From Rhodobacterales bacterium (GTDB lineage Bacteria > Pseudomonadota > Alphaproteobacteria > Rhodobacterales > Rhodobacteraceae), in the NCBI GenBank assembly GCA_017303485.1, contig JAFLCY010000011.1, positions 1-57,301 on the forward strand: a stretch of 57,301 bases of DNA. Direction: 5' to 3'. The position numbers and the translations under genes were made by a program. Under the pieces are notes generated by a model that ran no database searches, was not told the origin of the DNA, and saw only the letters and a program-made list of their open reading frames with translations. Each line of letters begins with the position of its first letter. Position 1 is the first letter of the stretch. Below are positions 34,108-42,320 of the stretch, one piece after another.

Positions 34108-35190
34108 ATGCCGAATTTCAAGCAACCCAGCTTGGCGGAAAAATATCTCGTCGATGATCTACCCGGCGCCGTGCGTGTCGGCGCGCGGCTGAACGGGATC
34201 CTGCAGAAAATTGACCAGGGTGCCGCCCTGACGCCACTCGCCAGATCATTTCTTTCCGAAAACGGATTGGCGGCTCTGTTGGCTTTAACGATGGATGAAC
34301 TGGATCGACAGGCCTTTCAACAGGTTGCCGCAGAAGAGCGATCAGAGCGTATTCGAAGGGAAAAAGCCAAGGCAGCGGAAGAGGCTGCAGAAAGTGCCAA
34401 GCGGGCTGAGGCCATGGATGCGGCAATCAAGGCGCGATTTGCAACCAGGGAGAATGATCCGATCGTGCGCCGAAAGCGGGAGGCCCGGGAATTGCGAAAT
34501 CGCTTTGACATCGGTTCTGTCGACGAAGAGCACTACCCGCGTGTGATGTGCCTGCTGAAACAAGTTGCTGCCGAAAAACGCATCCAGCCGGAGGATGTCG
34601 CCTGGTTGTCAACGGAGGCGCCGGATTGCTGGACTGAAAAACTCCAGCAAGCTTGGCATCGTGTGGAAGCCTTGGCTCTGTCAGAAGAATGGGAGCGAAC
34701 CGGTGACGTTTGGGCCGCCGTGAATGCGAGTGGCCATTGGCGAAAGGCCGATCAGCCTGAAAGGGCCTTGGAGTTGACTGGCGCGGCACTTGCGATTTCA
34801 TGTCTCGCCGGAAAACCAAAATCGGCACTGTCGACAACTCGTGGAGGCGCGATGCGTGATGTTGGTCGTCTCGCTGAAGCGAAAAAGTTGGGTTTAGATG
34901 CACACATGCTGACACCGACAGATTTCAGACCGTGTACGCTGATCGGCGCTGTGTCGATGGAACTCGGCGATCTGGCTGCCGGTCACGATTGGTACAAGAA
35001 GGCTGAAGAACTGGGTGCAGAACGCGGCGCAATCGACCACGAACTGAGGTCGTTGCTCGTCCGCTCGAACCCAGACGCGCAAGAACGTCTTCGTGCATTT
35101 CTGCTTGCTCAGGATCCGGAGCGTTTCCGCTGGCTGAGGAGTTGGGGCAGAAAAACTACTACGCAGGCGCGTTCGACGCCGACCGGGTAG
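34108..35190 (+). CDS. Coiled-coil/TPR-like protein of unknown function
   Basis: 360 aa. Residues ~65-115 are a Lys/Glu/Ala-rich helix (EERSERIRREKAKAAEEAAE) expected to form a coiled coil; residues ~190-340 read as helical TPR-like repeats (WERTGDVWAAVNASGHWRKA, ALELTGAALAISCLAG, AAGHDWYKKAEELGAERGAI). The ATG at 34108 has GCAGGT upstream and is preferred over a TTG at 34069. It is 90 bases after the DUF3883 gene on the same strand, so the two likely form one module. Composition is less GC-rich than the chromosome. Confidence 0.6.
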   Translation: MPNFKQPSLAEKYLVDDLPGAVRVGARLNGILQKIDQGAALTPLARSFLSENGLAALLALTMDELDRQAFQQVAAEERSERIRREKAKAAEEAAESAKRAEAMDAAIKARFATRENDPIVRRKREARELRNRFDIGSVDEEHYPRVMCLLKQVAAEKRIQPEDVAWLSTEAPDCWTEKLQQAWHRVEALALSEEWERTGDVWAAVNASGHWRKADQPERALELTGAALAISCLAGKPKSALSTTRGGAMRDVGRLAEAKKLGLDAHMLTPTDFRPCTLIGAVSMELGDLAAGHDWYKKAEELGAERGAIDHELRSLLVRSNPDAQERLRAFLLAQDPERFRWLRSWGRKTTTQARSTPTG

Positions 35191-35748
35191 ATTGGTACGT
35201 GGCTGTTCGACTCGAACTTCGGCTACTTTTGGATTACGGAGTTAGCCAAGGGTTTAGCCCGAGCTTTGTGCCTAAAAGTCGTGCACAATCAACCGTCTAC
35301 CCTATTTTCTACGCTGAAATTGTGCCGTGTTTTCCGGGGGTTAGAGAAAGGAACATATCTCTGGCTCGAATCCATAGTGCTCCGCCACCATTTAACGCAT
35401 TGATTTTAAATATTTTTATACCTCACGTATTATGGCGTCATTTCCGTGACTTGCATGACCGAATGGCCCCTAGAGACTTGAAATCACAGGCGAAATAGCC
35501 GCCCAAAACAGCCCGAGTCTCTGTTTGGCAGTTGGCGCGATATGGTTTTCGGGTGCTGGGAAAGGCGCTCGACTTGACTTTGCACCAATTCGAAGCTGAC
35601 GCGGCGATCCGAAACGTTGGGGTTGCGTTTATGGAACCATCGCAGAGGCGCTTTACCTCATGAAGGATGCAAAGCTCCGAGCATGCTGGCAAAAAGCCTG
35701 GATTGGAACGCGCTGCCTTGCAGTCCGGGCCGCCACCACTTCCCGGGA
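35191..35748. other. Gene-free stretch containing island repeat copy 2
   Basis: 558 bases. The first ~190 hold only short frames, 35380-35604 is the second island repeat, and the last ~145 lead to the stop of the serine recombinase. No RNA gene other than the degenerate tRNA-Ser 3' end was seen. Confidence 0.5.
35380..35604 (+). repeat. Island direct repeat, copy 2 (degenerate tRNA-Ser 3' end)
   Basis: 225 bases, roughly three quarters identical by eye to 32840-33064. It is preceded by GCTCGAATCC, a remnant of the tRNA T-arm, and keeps CTCCGCCACCA, AACGCATTGAT, CTAGAGACTTGAAATCA and GAGTCTCTGTTTGGCA. This marks an older attachment boundary. Confidence 0.8.
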
Positions 35749-37401
35749 TCAAAGCCCGCCGACAATCTGCCGCTGCTGATCCCAGTCTGTCGGCAACTGT
35801 CGCCGCTTGACCCATTCCGAGGTGAAGGCAACCGGCTGGCGGCCGGCGGCGACCTGATCGAGAATATCTGGCGCAAGAAAGGCGAGGCCGATCATCTGCT
35901 GGATGCGGCTGGTGGTGGTCTTCTCCCTGGCTGAGAGCTCGCCGAAGGTGGCGCCTGCCTTTATGGCGTCATACCAGCGCTGTGCCCACTGGATGTTCTT
36001 CGCCAGCACCGGATCGACCTGCGGGACAGCCGCGCCGAGGATGATCCGCGCCTCGACGCCGCGGCGCTGCATCTGGAAGGACGCGCTGATCCGCCGGGCA
36101 GCGCTGTCGATCCGGTCGGGCCGGATGCCGAGCCGTTCCGCAAGGACCTGTCGGTCGAGCCGCAGGAGAATGCTGCCCTGCTGGAGATCGGCCCGGCGCA
36201 GGAGCGGTGCCCAGAGATCGGCACCGCCGTACGGGTCACAGTCATTCGCCAACTGCCGGAACTTCTCCTGCAGTCCGGGGAGCTCGGCGGCCGACAGATC
36301 GCTGACCAATTCGGCCGGCACGGTGGGCTTCGTGAGGTGATCCCGCAGGATCCGGGCGATGCCGGTCTCGAGATCGCGGGCCGGCAACCTCCAGGCATCG
36401 GGGTGTTTCTGGCGTCGGTCGGTGACCAGCCTGCGCGAGATGTAATAGCGCAGGCGCTTGCCGTTCTTCTGCGAATGGCTTGGGGTCAGTCGATCCCCGG
36501 TCTCGTCAAAGAGCTTGCCCACCAAGGGTGACGTCTCGACTGCATTCGACCGGCCTCGGCTGCGGGCAGCCTCAGCGCTCAGGCGTTCCTGCAAGGCGTC
36601 CCAGATGGCTGGATCGATGATCGCCGGATGTTGCCCCGGATAGACCTTGTCCCGGTGCCGGATCCGTCCGGCATAGAGCGGGTTTGTCAGGATCTGATAG
36701 ACATGGCCGCGGCTGAACGGCGTCCCGCCGGTGAGGATGCCCGAGGCCGATGGCCGCGCCCGCGTCCGATAACCAAGCTCCTCGGCTTCCTCTGCGACAG
36801 CGCGGACCGAGCCAACCTGGTGATAGAGATCATGGATGTGGCGGATGATCGGTGCCTCGGCCTCGTCGATCTTCAGGCTGCGGCCATCAGGCTGGTAGCC
36901 GAAGGGCACGGTCCCGCCCATCCAGAGCCCCTTCTTCTTCGAGGCTGCTATCTTGTCGCGGATCCGTTCCGCCGTCACCTCACGCTCGAACTGGGCGAAG
37001 GACAACAGCATGTTCAGCGTCAGCCGTCCCATGCTGGTGGCGGTGTTGAAGGACTGGGTAACGGAGACGAAGGAAGCGCCTGCCGCATCGAGCCGGTCGA
37101 CGATCTTGGCGAAGTCGGAGAGCGACCGGGTCAGCCGGTCTATCTTGTAGACGACGATCTGATCGACGAGGCCCGCCTCGATATCAGCCAGCAGACGCTG
37201 CAGCGCCGGCCGTTCCAGCGTGCCCCCGGACAGGCCACCGTCATCGTAGCGGGTCGGGACAACGACCCAGCCCTCGGCCTTCTGGCTGGTGACATAGGCG
37301 GCACAGGCCTCGGCCTGCGCATCGAGCGAGTTGAAGTCCTGGTCGAGCCCTTCTTCAGAGGATTTTCGGGTGTAGATCGCACAGCGGATCCGGCGCGCCA
37401 T
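35749..37401 (-). CDS. Large serine recombinase
   Basis: 550 aa. The N-terminal resolvase domain starts MARRIRCAIYTRKSSEEG with Ser14 as the probable nucleophile; KIDRLTRSLSDFAKIVDRL and LNMLLSFAQFEREVTAERI follow, then the Recombinase domain (VPFGYQPDGRSLKIDEAEA) and a zinc-ribbon-free C-terminus. Large serine recombinases integrate and excise phage-like elements. It is immediately after DUF2924 and DUF3489 genes (one base and two bases apart), a conserved alphaproteobacterial triad, and is the likely mobiliser of this part of the island. Confidence 0.93.
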   Translation of the reverse strand: MARRIRCAIYTRKSSEEGLDQDFNSLDAQAEACAAYVTSQKAEGWVVVPTRYDDGGLSGGTLERPALQRLLADIEAGLVDQIVVYKIDRLTRSLSDFAKIVDRLDAAGASFVSVTQSFNTATSMGRLTLNMLLSFAQFEREVTAERIRDKIAASKKKGLWMGGTVPFGYQPDGRSLKIDEAEAPIIRHIHDLYHQVGSVRAVAEEAEELGYRTRARPSASGILTGGTPFSRGHVYQILTNPLYAGRIRHRDKVYPGQHPAIIDPAIWDALQERLSAEAARSRGRSNAVETSPLVGKLFDETGDRLTPSHSQKNGKRLRYYISRRLVTDRRQKHPDAWRLPARDLETGIARILRDHLTKPTVPAELVSDLSAAELPGLQEKFRQLANDCDPYGGADLWAPLLRRADLQQGSILLRLDRQVLAERLGIRPDRIDSAARRISASFQMQRRGVEARIILGAAVPQVDPVLAKNIQWAQRWYDAIKAGATFGELSAREKTTTSRIQQMIGLAFLAPDILDQVAAGRQPVAFTSEWVKRRQLPTDWDQQRQIVGGL

Positions 37402-37402
37402 C

Positions 37403-37909
37403 TCAGGCCGCCTTTCTGCGACGCGAAGTTCCGGCGGGCGCATCGTCCGCCGGGGCCTCCTCCGCCAGACCGAAGAACCGGGGTCCCGACCAGCGGGCCC
37501 CGGTGATCTTCCGTGCCAGGGCAGAGAGCGAGGCATAGCGCTCCCCGCCCATCAGGAACCCGCCCTCAATCACCTCGACGGTCCAGGTGCGGCCCTGCCA
37601 TTCCCGCACCAGCTTCGCGCCGGGCCGCAGGCGGGCGCCGACTGACGCGTGCGACAGGCCGCCCGAGGCGACGCGGCCGAGATCCTCGAGCGTTCGGGAT
37701 TTGGGACCGCCATGGACCCGACATTGCAGTTCGAACGCCAGTGCCCTTCGCAGGAAGGGCACCGAGAGGTTCTTCGGGGCCGGTGATCCGATCAGATTGC
37801 CCCAGAGATCGAGCAGATCGGCGCGGTCGGCGCTCTCCAGTGTAGCCAGGGCTGCCGGCAGGTCTTTTGCCGCAACCGGCAGGACGAGCGGGGTCGTTGC
37901 CCCGTTCAT
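37403..37909 (-). CDS. DUF2924 domain protein
   Basis: 168 aa, mostly basic. ADRADLLDLWGNLIGSPAPK, SVPFLRRALAFELQCRVHGG, LRPGAKLVREWQGRTWTVEV and RYASLSALARKITGARWSGP are the DUF2924 landmarks. The family is found next to phage-type recombinases and may assist recombination directionality; this is inference from neighbourhood. Its stop is one base before the recombinase start. Confidence 0.9.
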   Translation of the reverse strand: MNGATTPLVLPVAAKDLPAALATLESADRADLLDLWGNLIGSPAPKNLSVPFLRRALAFELQCRVHGGPKSRTLEDLGRVASGGLSHASVGARLRPGAKLVREWQGRTWTVEVIEGGFLMGGERYASLSALARKITGARWSGPRFFGLAEEAPADDAPAGTSRRRKAA

Positions 37910-37911
37910 TG

Positions 37912-38232
37912 CTAGGCCTCCGTCCCGGGTGCGCGATCAGGCTCTCCTTGCGGCTTGGAGACGATGCGGTAGGTCAACCCGGCACCGCCATCCGCCGGCC
38001 TGGCCGTCTTGACAGCATGACCCGATTTGCGCAGACCCGTGATCGCCGCGCGGGTCGTATGGGCCTGCCACCCAAGCGCCGCACTGATCTCGACGATCGT
38101 ACTGCCGGCCGGCCGGTGCAGCATCCCGATCAGCTGGGCCTTCTTGCTTGCCGTTGCGGTCGAGGGTACCTCAACTGACGGCAGGCAGCCGGTCTCGATG
38201 GCATCTGGTTTGGTCGTGGATTTCTTCGCCAT
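37912..38232 (-). CDS. DUF3489 domain protein
   Basis: 106 aa. TASKKAQLIGMLHRPAGSTI followed by SAALGWQAHTTRAAITGLR is the DUF3489 winged-helix-like domain; the first 35 residues are a flexible basic tail. It is the first gene of the three-gene recombinase operon and may be a DNA-binding regulator. The ATG at 38232 with GGAGACCGACATG-like spacing is preferred over an upstream ATG at 38352. Confidence 0.88.
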   Translation of the reverse strand: MAKKSTTKPDAIETGCLPSVEVPSTATASKKAQLIGMLHRPAGSTIVEISAALGWQAHTTRAAITGLRKSGHAVKTARPADGGAGLTYRIVSKPQGEPDRAPGTEA

Positions 38233-38573
38233 GTCGGTCTCCTGTACTGGGACCGGATACATCCCGGCCCTTGTACCAGGCAAAGCCCGGACATCCGGGC
38301 GGCGGCGATGTGCGTTCTCAACGTGTCGGCACAACACGACTACTGCTTGCACGGCCAGCGAAGTCCAGCGGGAAGCGGCAGGGCATGTTACACAAAGGGC
38401 GGACAGCGGACCTTAAGGGCGCAGCATAGCAACCACAGCAATACTGCAACAGCCGCAAATCATCGGCGGGGCTCGCAGCAGAAACTGAAGCTCAAGACAT
38501 CTAGTAAACTTGAGGCTATTCATACAGCCAACGACGCTCGATGGCGCTTCAACAGGCGCCACAGGAGAAAGCC
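38233..38573. other. Intergenic region between the recombinase operon and the AAA gene
   Basis: 341 bases without a gene, containing promoters in both directions. GCCCGGA-CA-TCCGGGC at 38285-38300 is a near-perfect palindrome 53 bases upstream of the DUF3489 start and could be its operator. The right part is noticeably richer in AT and marks the start of the cargo block. Confidence 0.45.
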
Positions 38574-39752
38574 ATGATAAGAGAAGTCAAGATCCGGGGC
38601 TTCAAGTCCATTCCCAAACTGGACATCAAACTCGGCGTGGTGAACTGCTTCATCGGTGCCAACGGGGTAGGAAAGAGCAACGTCCTTGAAGCTGTAGGTG
38701 TACTTGGAGCAGCTGCACATGGCACCGTTGATGATGAGTCGTTGCTGCGGCGCGGTGTGCGCCCCGGTCTGCCGCGCCTCTTCAAGTCGTCGTTTCAAGA
38801 TTTCCGCAGCCTGCCGCATATCGGACTTGAAGCGATTGCCCAGACTGGTGCCATTTATCGCGTCAACTTGCTCAACCCGCTGGAGTCCCCCGAGCCCGCC
38901 TGGTCTTTCAAGACCGAGACGTTGACCGATGGTGCCGCGACCATCGTGACGGATGGTGTGCGTAGCCGAGGCAATCTCAATCCGAAGGCTGGTTTGGCCG
39001 CTGTGAGCATGGTGACTCTGCCCTCGGATAGTCCGGCCACCCGCCTCTTGCTGCAGTTGCAGCAGTTCGCAATCTACTGCCCCAACACGCCAACGCTGCG
39101 CGGCCTCGTGCCTGACCCCCAAACACGCGAGCCCGTGGGCCTAGCTGGTGGGCGGCTGGCCGAGGCCGTGGCGGACCTGCGGAAATGGAGTAATGAAGTC
39201 CAGAGCGATGTCTTGGACGATCTCCTTGGTCTGGTGGATTGGGCGGTCGATGTCACCGCATCGCGTAGCGTGCAGGCGCTGCTGTCTCCGTCGGTCTCAC
39301 GCAGCCAGGAAGTATTGAAGTTCAAAGACCGCTTCATGGCGAGCAATCGCAATGAGCTAACCGCCTTCGACGCAAGCGAGGGCGTGCTATACGTGCTGTT
39401 CACCGCCGCACTATGCCTGTCTGCGCGCGGCCCCGGTCTGTTCGCGATCGATAACCTGGACCAAGCCTTGAACCCCAGATTGGTGACCGCCTTGACTTCG
39501 CGCCTAGCTGGCTGGCTGGGCAATGCTTCGACGCCACGGCAGCTGATGTTCACCGCCCACAACCCAGCCGTGTTGGACGGCCTGGACCTAGACAACGATG
39601 AAGTGCGGCTGTTTGCCGTCGATCGAGATAGCAATGGCCACACAGTCGTGCGGCGACTCGTGATGACGCCCGAACTAAAGGCACTGAATAGCGATTTCCC
39701 ACTTTCGAGGCTATGGATGATGGGCCATTTGGGAGCCGTGCCGAATGTCTGA
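38574..39752 (+). CDS. AAA/ABC-type ATPase (OLD/PARIS-like), probable defence component
   Basis: 392 aa. Opens IREVKIRGFKSIPKLDIKLG, the typical start of AAA_21/SMC-like ATPases. Walker A GANGVGKS is at residues 28-35, a signature-like FDASEGVLYVL near 265-275, Walker B LFAIDNLDQALNP around 289-301 and an H-loop-like MFTAHNPAVLDGL near 326. It lacks a TOPRIM domain in cis; the next gene, overlapping by 8 bases, has TOPRIM-like residues. This ATPase/TOPRIM division resembles PARIS (AriA/AriB) and other split OLD systems. AGGAGAAAGCC precedes the ATG at 38574. Confidence 0.82.
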   Translation: MIREVKIRGFKSIPKLDIKLGVVNCFIGANGVGKSNVLEAVGVLGAAAHGTVDDESLLRRGVRPGLPRLFKSSFQDFRSLPHIGLEAIAQTGAIYRVNLLNPLESPEPAWSFKTETLTDGAATIVTDGVRSRGNLNPKAGLAAVSMVTLPSDSPATRLLLQLQQFAIYCPNTPTLRGLVPDPQTREPVGLAGGRLAEAVADLRKWSNEVQSDVLDDLLGLVDWAVDVTASRSVQALLSPSVSRSQEVLKFKDRFMASNRNELTAFDASEGVLYVLFTAALCLSARGPGLFAIDNLDQALNPRLVTALTSRLAGWLGNASTPRQLMFTAHNPAVLDGLDLDNDEVRLFAVDRDSNGHTVVRRLVMTPELKALNSDFPLSRLWMMGHLGAVPNV

Positions 39753-40458
39753 GCCGCTGCGCATCGCACTGATTGCCGAAGGCGCAACGGAACGGGAAGT
39801 CATCGAAGCAGCATTGAAGGTCATTCTCGCACAGCGCAGCTTCGTATTGACACAACTCCAGCCTGAGGCGACCAAACCCGAACTGGGAAACGGTTGGGGT
39901 GGCGTGCTGAAGTGGTGCAACCAACTCGCCGCTCGATGCCGACCTATTGGCAGTACAGTTGAGGCTGATGCCACATTGTCGTTTTTCGATGGCGTAGTGC
40001 TGCAGTTAGACGCCGATGTGGCCACCTTCACATACAGCGATCTTGGCCCGACCACCGCCGCCGAAGCTGTAACACGTGAATGGTTGCCCTTGCCGCGCCA
40101 AATCAATTGCCCACCGGTGCCTACCTCAGCGGATGCCTTGTTCTCGGTGCTGCTGTCTTGGCTGAGCCCAGCCACGCCAGGCGTGAAGACTGTGGTGTGC
40201 ATCCCCGCAATGAACACAGGCGCTTGGCAAGCGGCAGCCAAGTTGCCAGCGGGCCACGCGCTCTTGGTGGACTTGGAGTGCCGCACCGACATCGAAGATC
40301 GGCTACAGCATTTGCCGTTGGCCCTTCGTGTCAACAAGAGAGATCGGAAGAGTCGCATGGCAGCCGCAGCAGCGGTGACGCAGCGCTGGCCCACCGTGAC
40401 CACCCTGTGTTCGCGCGCCCATGCCTTTGACCAAGCCATACGAGCCGCCTTCCCTTAA
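39745..40458 (+). CDS. TOPRIM-like (DUF4276-type) partner of the AAA ATPase
   Basis: 237 aa. The N-terminus LRIALIAEGATEREVIEAAL carries the EGxTE motif (Glu12) and FFDGVVLQLDADVATF the D-x-D pair (Asp89, Asp91), the metal-binding layout of TOPRIM domains in OLD-type nucleases and DUF4276 proteins. The C-terminal part (TSADALFSVLLSW..., VNKRDRKSRMAAAAAVTQRW) is less characteristic. It overlaps the ATPase gene by 8 bases, so the two are made together. Cleavage of nucleic acid is inferred. Confidence 0.7.
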   Translation: MSEPLRIALIAEGATEREVIEAALKVILAQRSFVLTQLQPEATKPELGNGWGGVLKWCNQLAARCRPIGSTVEADATLSFFDGVVLQLDADVATFTYSDLGPTTAAEAVTREWLPLPRQINCPPVPTSADALFSVLLSWLSPATPGVKTVVCIPAMNTGAWQAAAKLPAGHALLVDLECRTDIEDRLQHLPLALRVNKRDRKSRMAAAAAVTQRWPTVTTLCSRAHAFDQAIRAAFP

Positions 40459-40610
40459 ATGACAATGAGGATTTAACGACTTGAACCCGGCGCACCCGAG
40501 AGCCAGATTTCCAATTTGTTAGAGTTGCAATGTGCGTTTAGGCGCATGCGACTGTATACAGGCAAGGCGGCGCGGCCGCCGATCGAAGTGTGAGCGAAAA
40601 GGCGGTAGCG

Positions 40611-42206
40611 ATGGGCGACGACGACAGTGCTAGCGGTAAATTACCCGGCGATAAACTCTCGAAAATCGCTGGCGGGGAGTCGCTTTCGGCTGCAGAAAAG
40701 GTCGCACGCGGCGTACAAGAGTTCACGACCGAGCGCCTCGCCCACGAGCATCTGGAATCGCCGTCAATCAAAATGGCGCGGGAGATTTACCATTCCCCGG
40801 CGGCGCAGCTCGCCCGCGATCACGCCAACTCTCCTGCACAGCAGCTTGCCAAACTGGCTGCGCTAGGGCTGAGCCCGACTTTTGGAACGGCCGAAATCGC
40901 GCGTATCGAAGCGGTGCGCAAGATGCTCGAACCGGCAACGGCTCTGGCTAAGGAACTCAATGCTATCCAGCCATTGGTAATCGACCATGCCAAAATCGCC
41001 TCGCTAGGCGCCATCATGCCCTCGATTGACCCGAAGATGCTTGCAGCGATCCACGGTGTGCAGCGGCTCAAGATCGATCCATCCTTAGCGTGCGCCGTCA
41101 GTCAGACGCAGCGGGCGCTTGAAGACGCCATGCGCCCGCTCGGCGGCATCGGACCAGCGATTAAGCACTTCGAAGAGCAGCAGCGCGTCGTCCAGAAATC
41201 GCTGCTGGCATCGCTTGCCGGGCCGCTGGGTGACATCGCCAAGACCTCGCAATGGGCGAGCACGCTAGGTCAGATCGATGTTCCCGATATCACCAAGCTG
41301 CTCGGTGGCGGGCTCGGCACGGTGGTCGATGACATGCGCAGTGCGGTCGCCAAGAATTTCATCGGCTCGGCGGCGCTCGATCAGGCTAGGATGAGCGCGA
41401 TGCTTGGGCTGACCGCACGGTTCGAAGCAGATTTCGCTGCGACCCAGTTCAAGATGTCCGCGCTCGCCGGGATCGGCGAAGCGTTCGATCGGCACAGCCA
41501 TTTCCGGCTCGACGCTTATCGCTCGCTCTTCGGCGAATGGCGAACTCGAATCGATCTTCCGGAGAATTTCTGGCGCGATGGGCGCGTACGAAAGCGCATG
41601 TACCGCGAGGCCGAGGTCGATGAAGGATTGATCATCGCAGAACCCGGCATGGCGCTCGAGATCATGATCTTGAGCGGGTTGTCTGCCGGACTTCGTTCAG
41701 AGGCCAACGCCGTGGCGGTAGTGACGCTTGGTGAAGTATCGATGACAATTCGGTCGCGCGGCACGAGCAAGGATGCGTATGCGCTGATCGGACGGTTCGA
41801 GCAGGAGTTGCGTGTGTATGTCGAACGTAAGCTCGAAGAACGCTTCGGTTCCGACTGGTTCAGGCTGCGCGCATCGAACCTGATCGGGAAGGCAAAGGAT
41901 ATCCGCAAGGCGGCGATGGCGCGCGGTGAAGCGTTCGCACCGCTGATCAATTTTACCGAACTGGGTGAGCTGTCGGGTATTATTCAGAGCACAAAAAACT
42001 GGGATGAAGTGTTCGGCGATGTGTTCGTCGAAAAGACGGAATTCGATCATGACATGCAGAAGCTGATCGCAGTTCGGCGTCCGACAATGCACATGCGCCG
42101 GATCGATGGCGTGCGTCTTGTCGAAGTGATCTGCGTGATGCAGCGGCTGTCCGAACAGATGGCGGACGATGGTGCGTGGAAACGTGCGGCAGAGTCTGAC
42201 CGCTAG
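40611..42206 (+). CDS. Swt1-type HEPN domain protein with N-terminal Ser-Pro repeats
   Basis: 531 aa. The C-terminal ~140 residues fit the Swt1-type HEPN RNase fold: ALIGRFEQELRVYVERKLEE, FGSDWFRLR..., then LINFTELGELSGIIQSTKNW, FGDVFVEKTEFDHDMQKLIA and RRPTMHMRR, where R-x4-H (about Arg490 and His495) is the HEPN active-site motif. Residues ~35-85 contain three repeats of the type HLESPSIKMARE, IYHSPAAQLARD, HANSPAQQLAKL. The middle is helical. HEPN proteins of this type act as abortive-infection RNases. The ATG at 40611 has AGGCGG upstream; a GTG at 40590 is an alternative. Confidence 0.72.
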   Translation: MGDDDSASGKLPGDKLSKIAGGESLSAAEKVARGVQEFTTERLAHEHLESPSIKMAREIYHSPAAQLARDHANSPAQQLAKLAALGLSPTFGTAEIARIEAVRKMLEPATALAKELNAIQPLVIDHAKIASLGAIMPSIDPKMLAAIHGVQRLKIDPSLACAVSQTQRALEDAMRPLGGIGPAIKHFEEQQRVVQKSLLASLAGPLGDIAKTSQWASTLGQIDVPDITKLLGGGLGTVVDDMRSAVAKNFIGSAALDQARMSAMLGLTARFEADFAATQFKMSALAGIGEAFDRHSHFRLDAYRSLFGEWRTRIDLPENFWRDGRVRKRMYREAEVDEGLIIAEPGMALEIMILSGLSAGLRSEANAVAVVTLGEVSMTIRSRGTSKDAYALIGRFEQELRVYVERKLEERFGSDWFRLRASNLIGKAKDIRKAAMARGEAFAPLINFTELGELSGIIQSTKNWDEVFGDVFVEKTEFDHDMQKLIAVRRPTMHMRRIDGVRLVEVICVMQRLSEQMADDGAWKRAAESDR

Positions 42207-42320
42207 GCAAGTCACGCTGACTGAGGGGCACCTCACATAGCCGTCTGGACACTGCCACCGCCTTGAGGTGGATCACAATCCTGAGGCCCTCATCCACTCG
42301 AGCCCATCAATATCGCAGCA

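Noticed and set aside
40459-40610. RNA gene or attachment site between the TOPRIM-like and HEPN genes
   Set aside because: No tRNA-like fold, repeat or hairpin with T tract is visible; only a GC-rich spacer.
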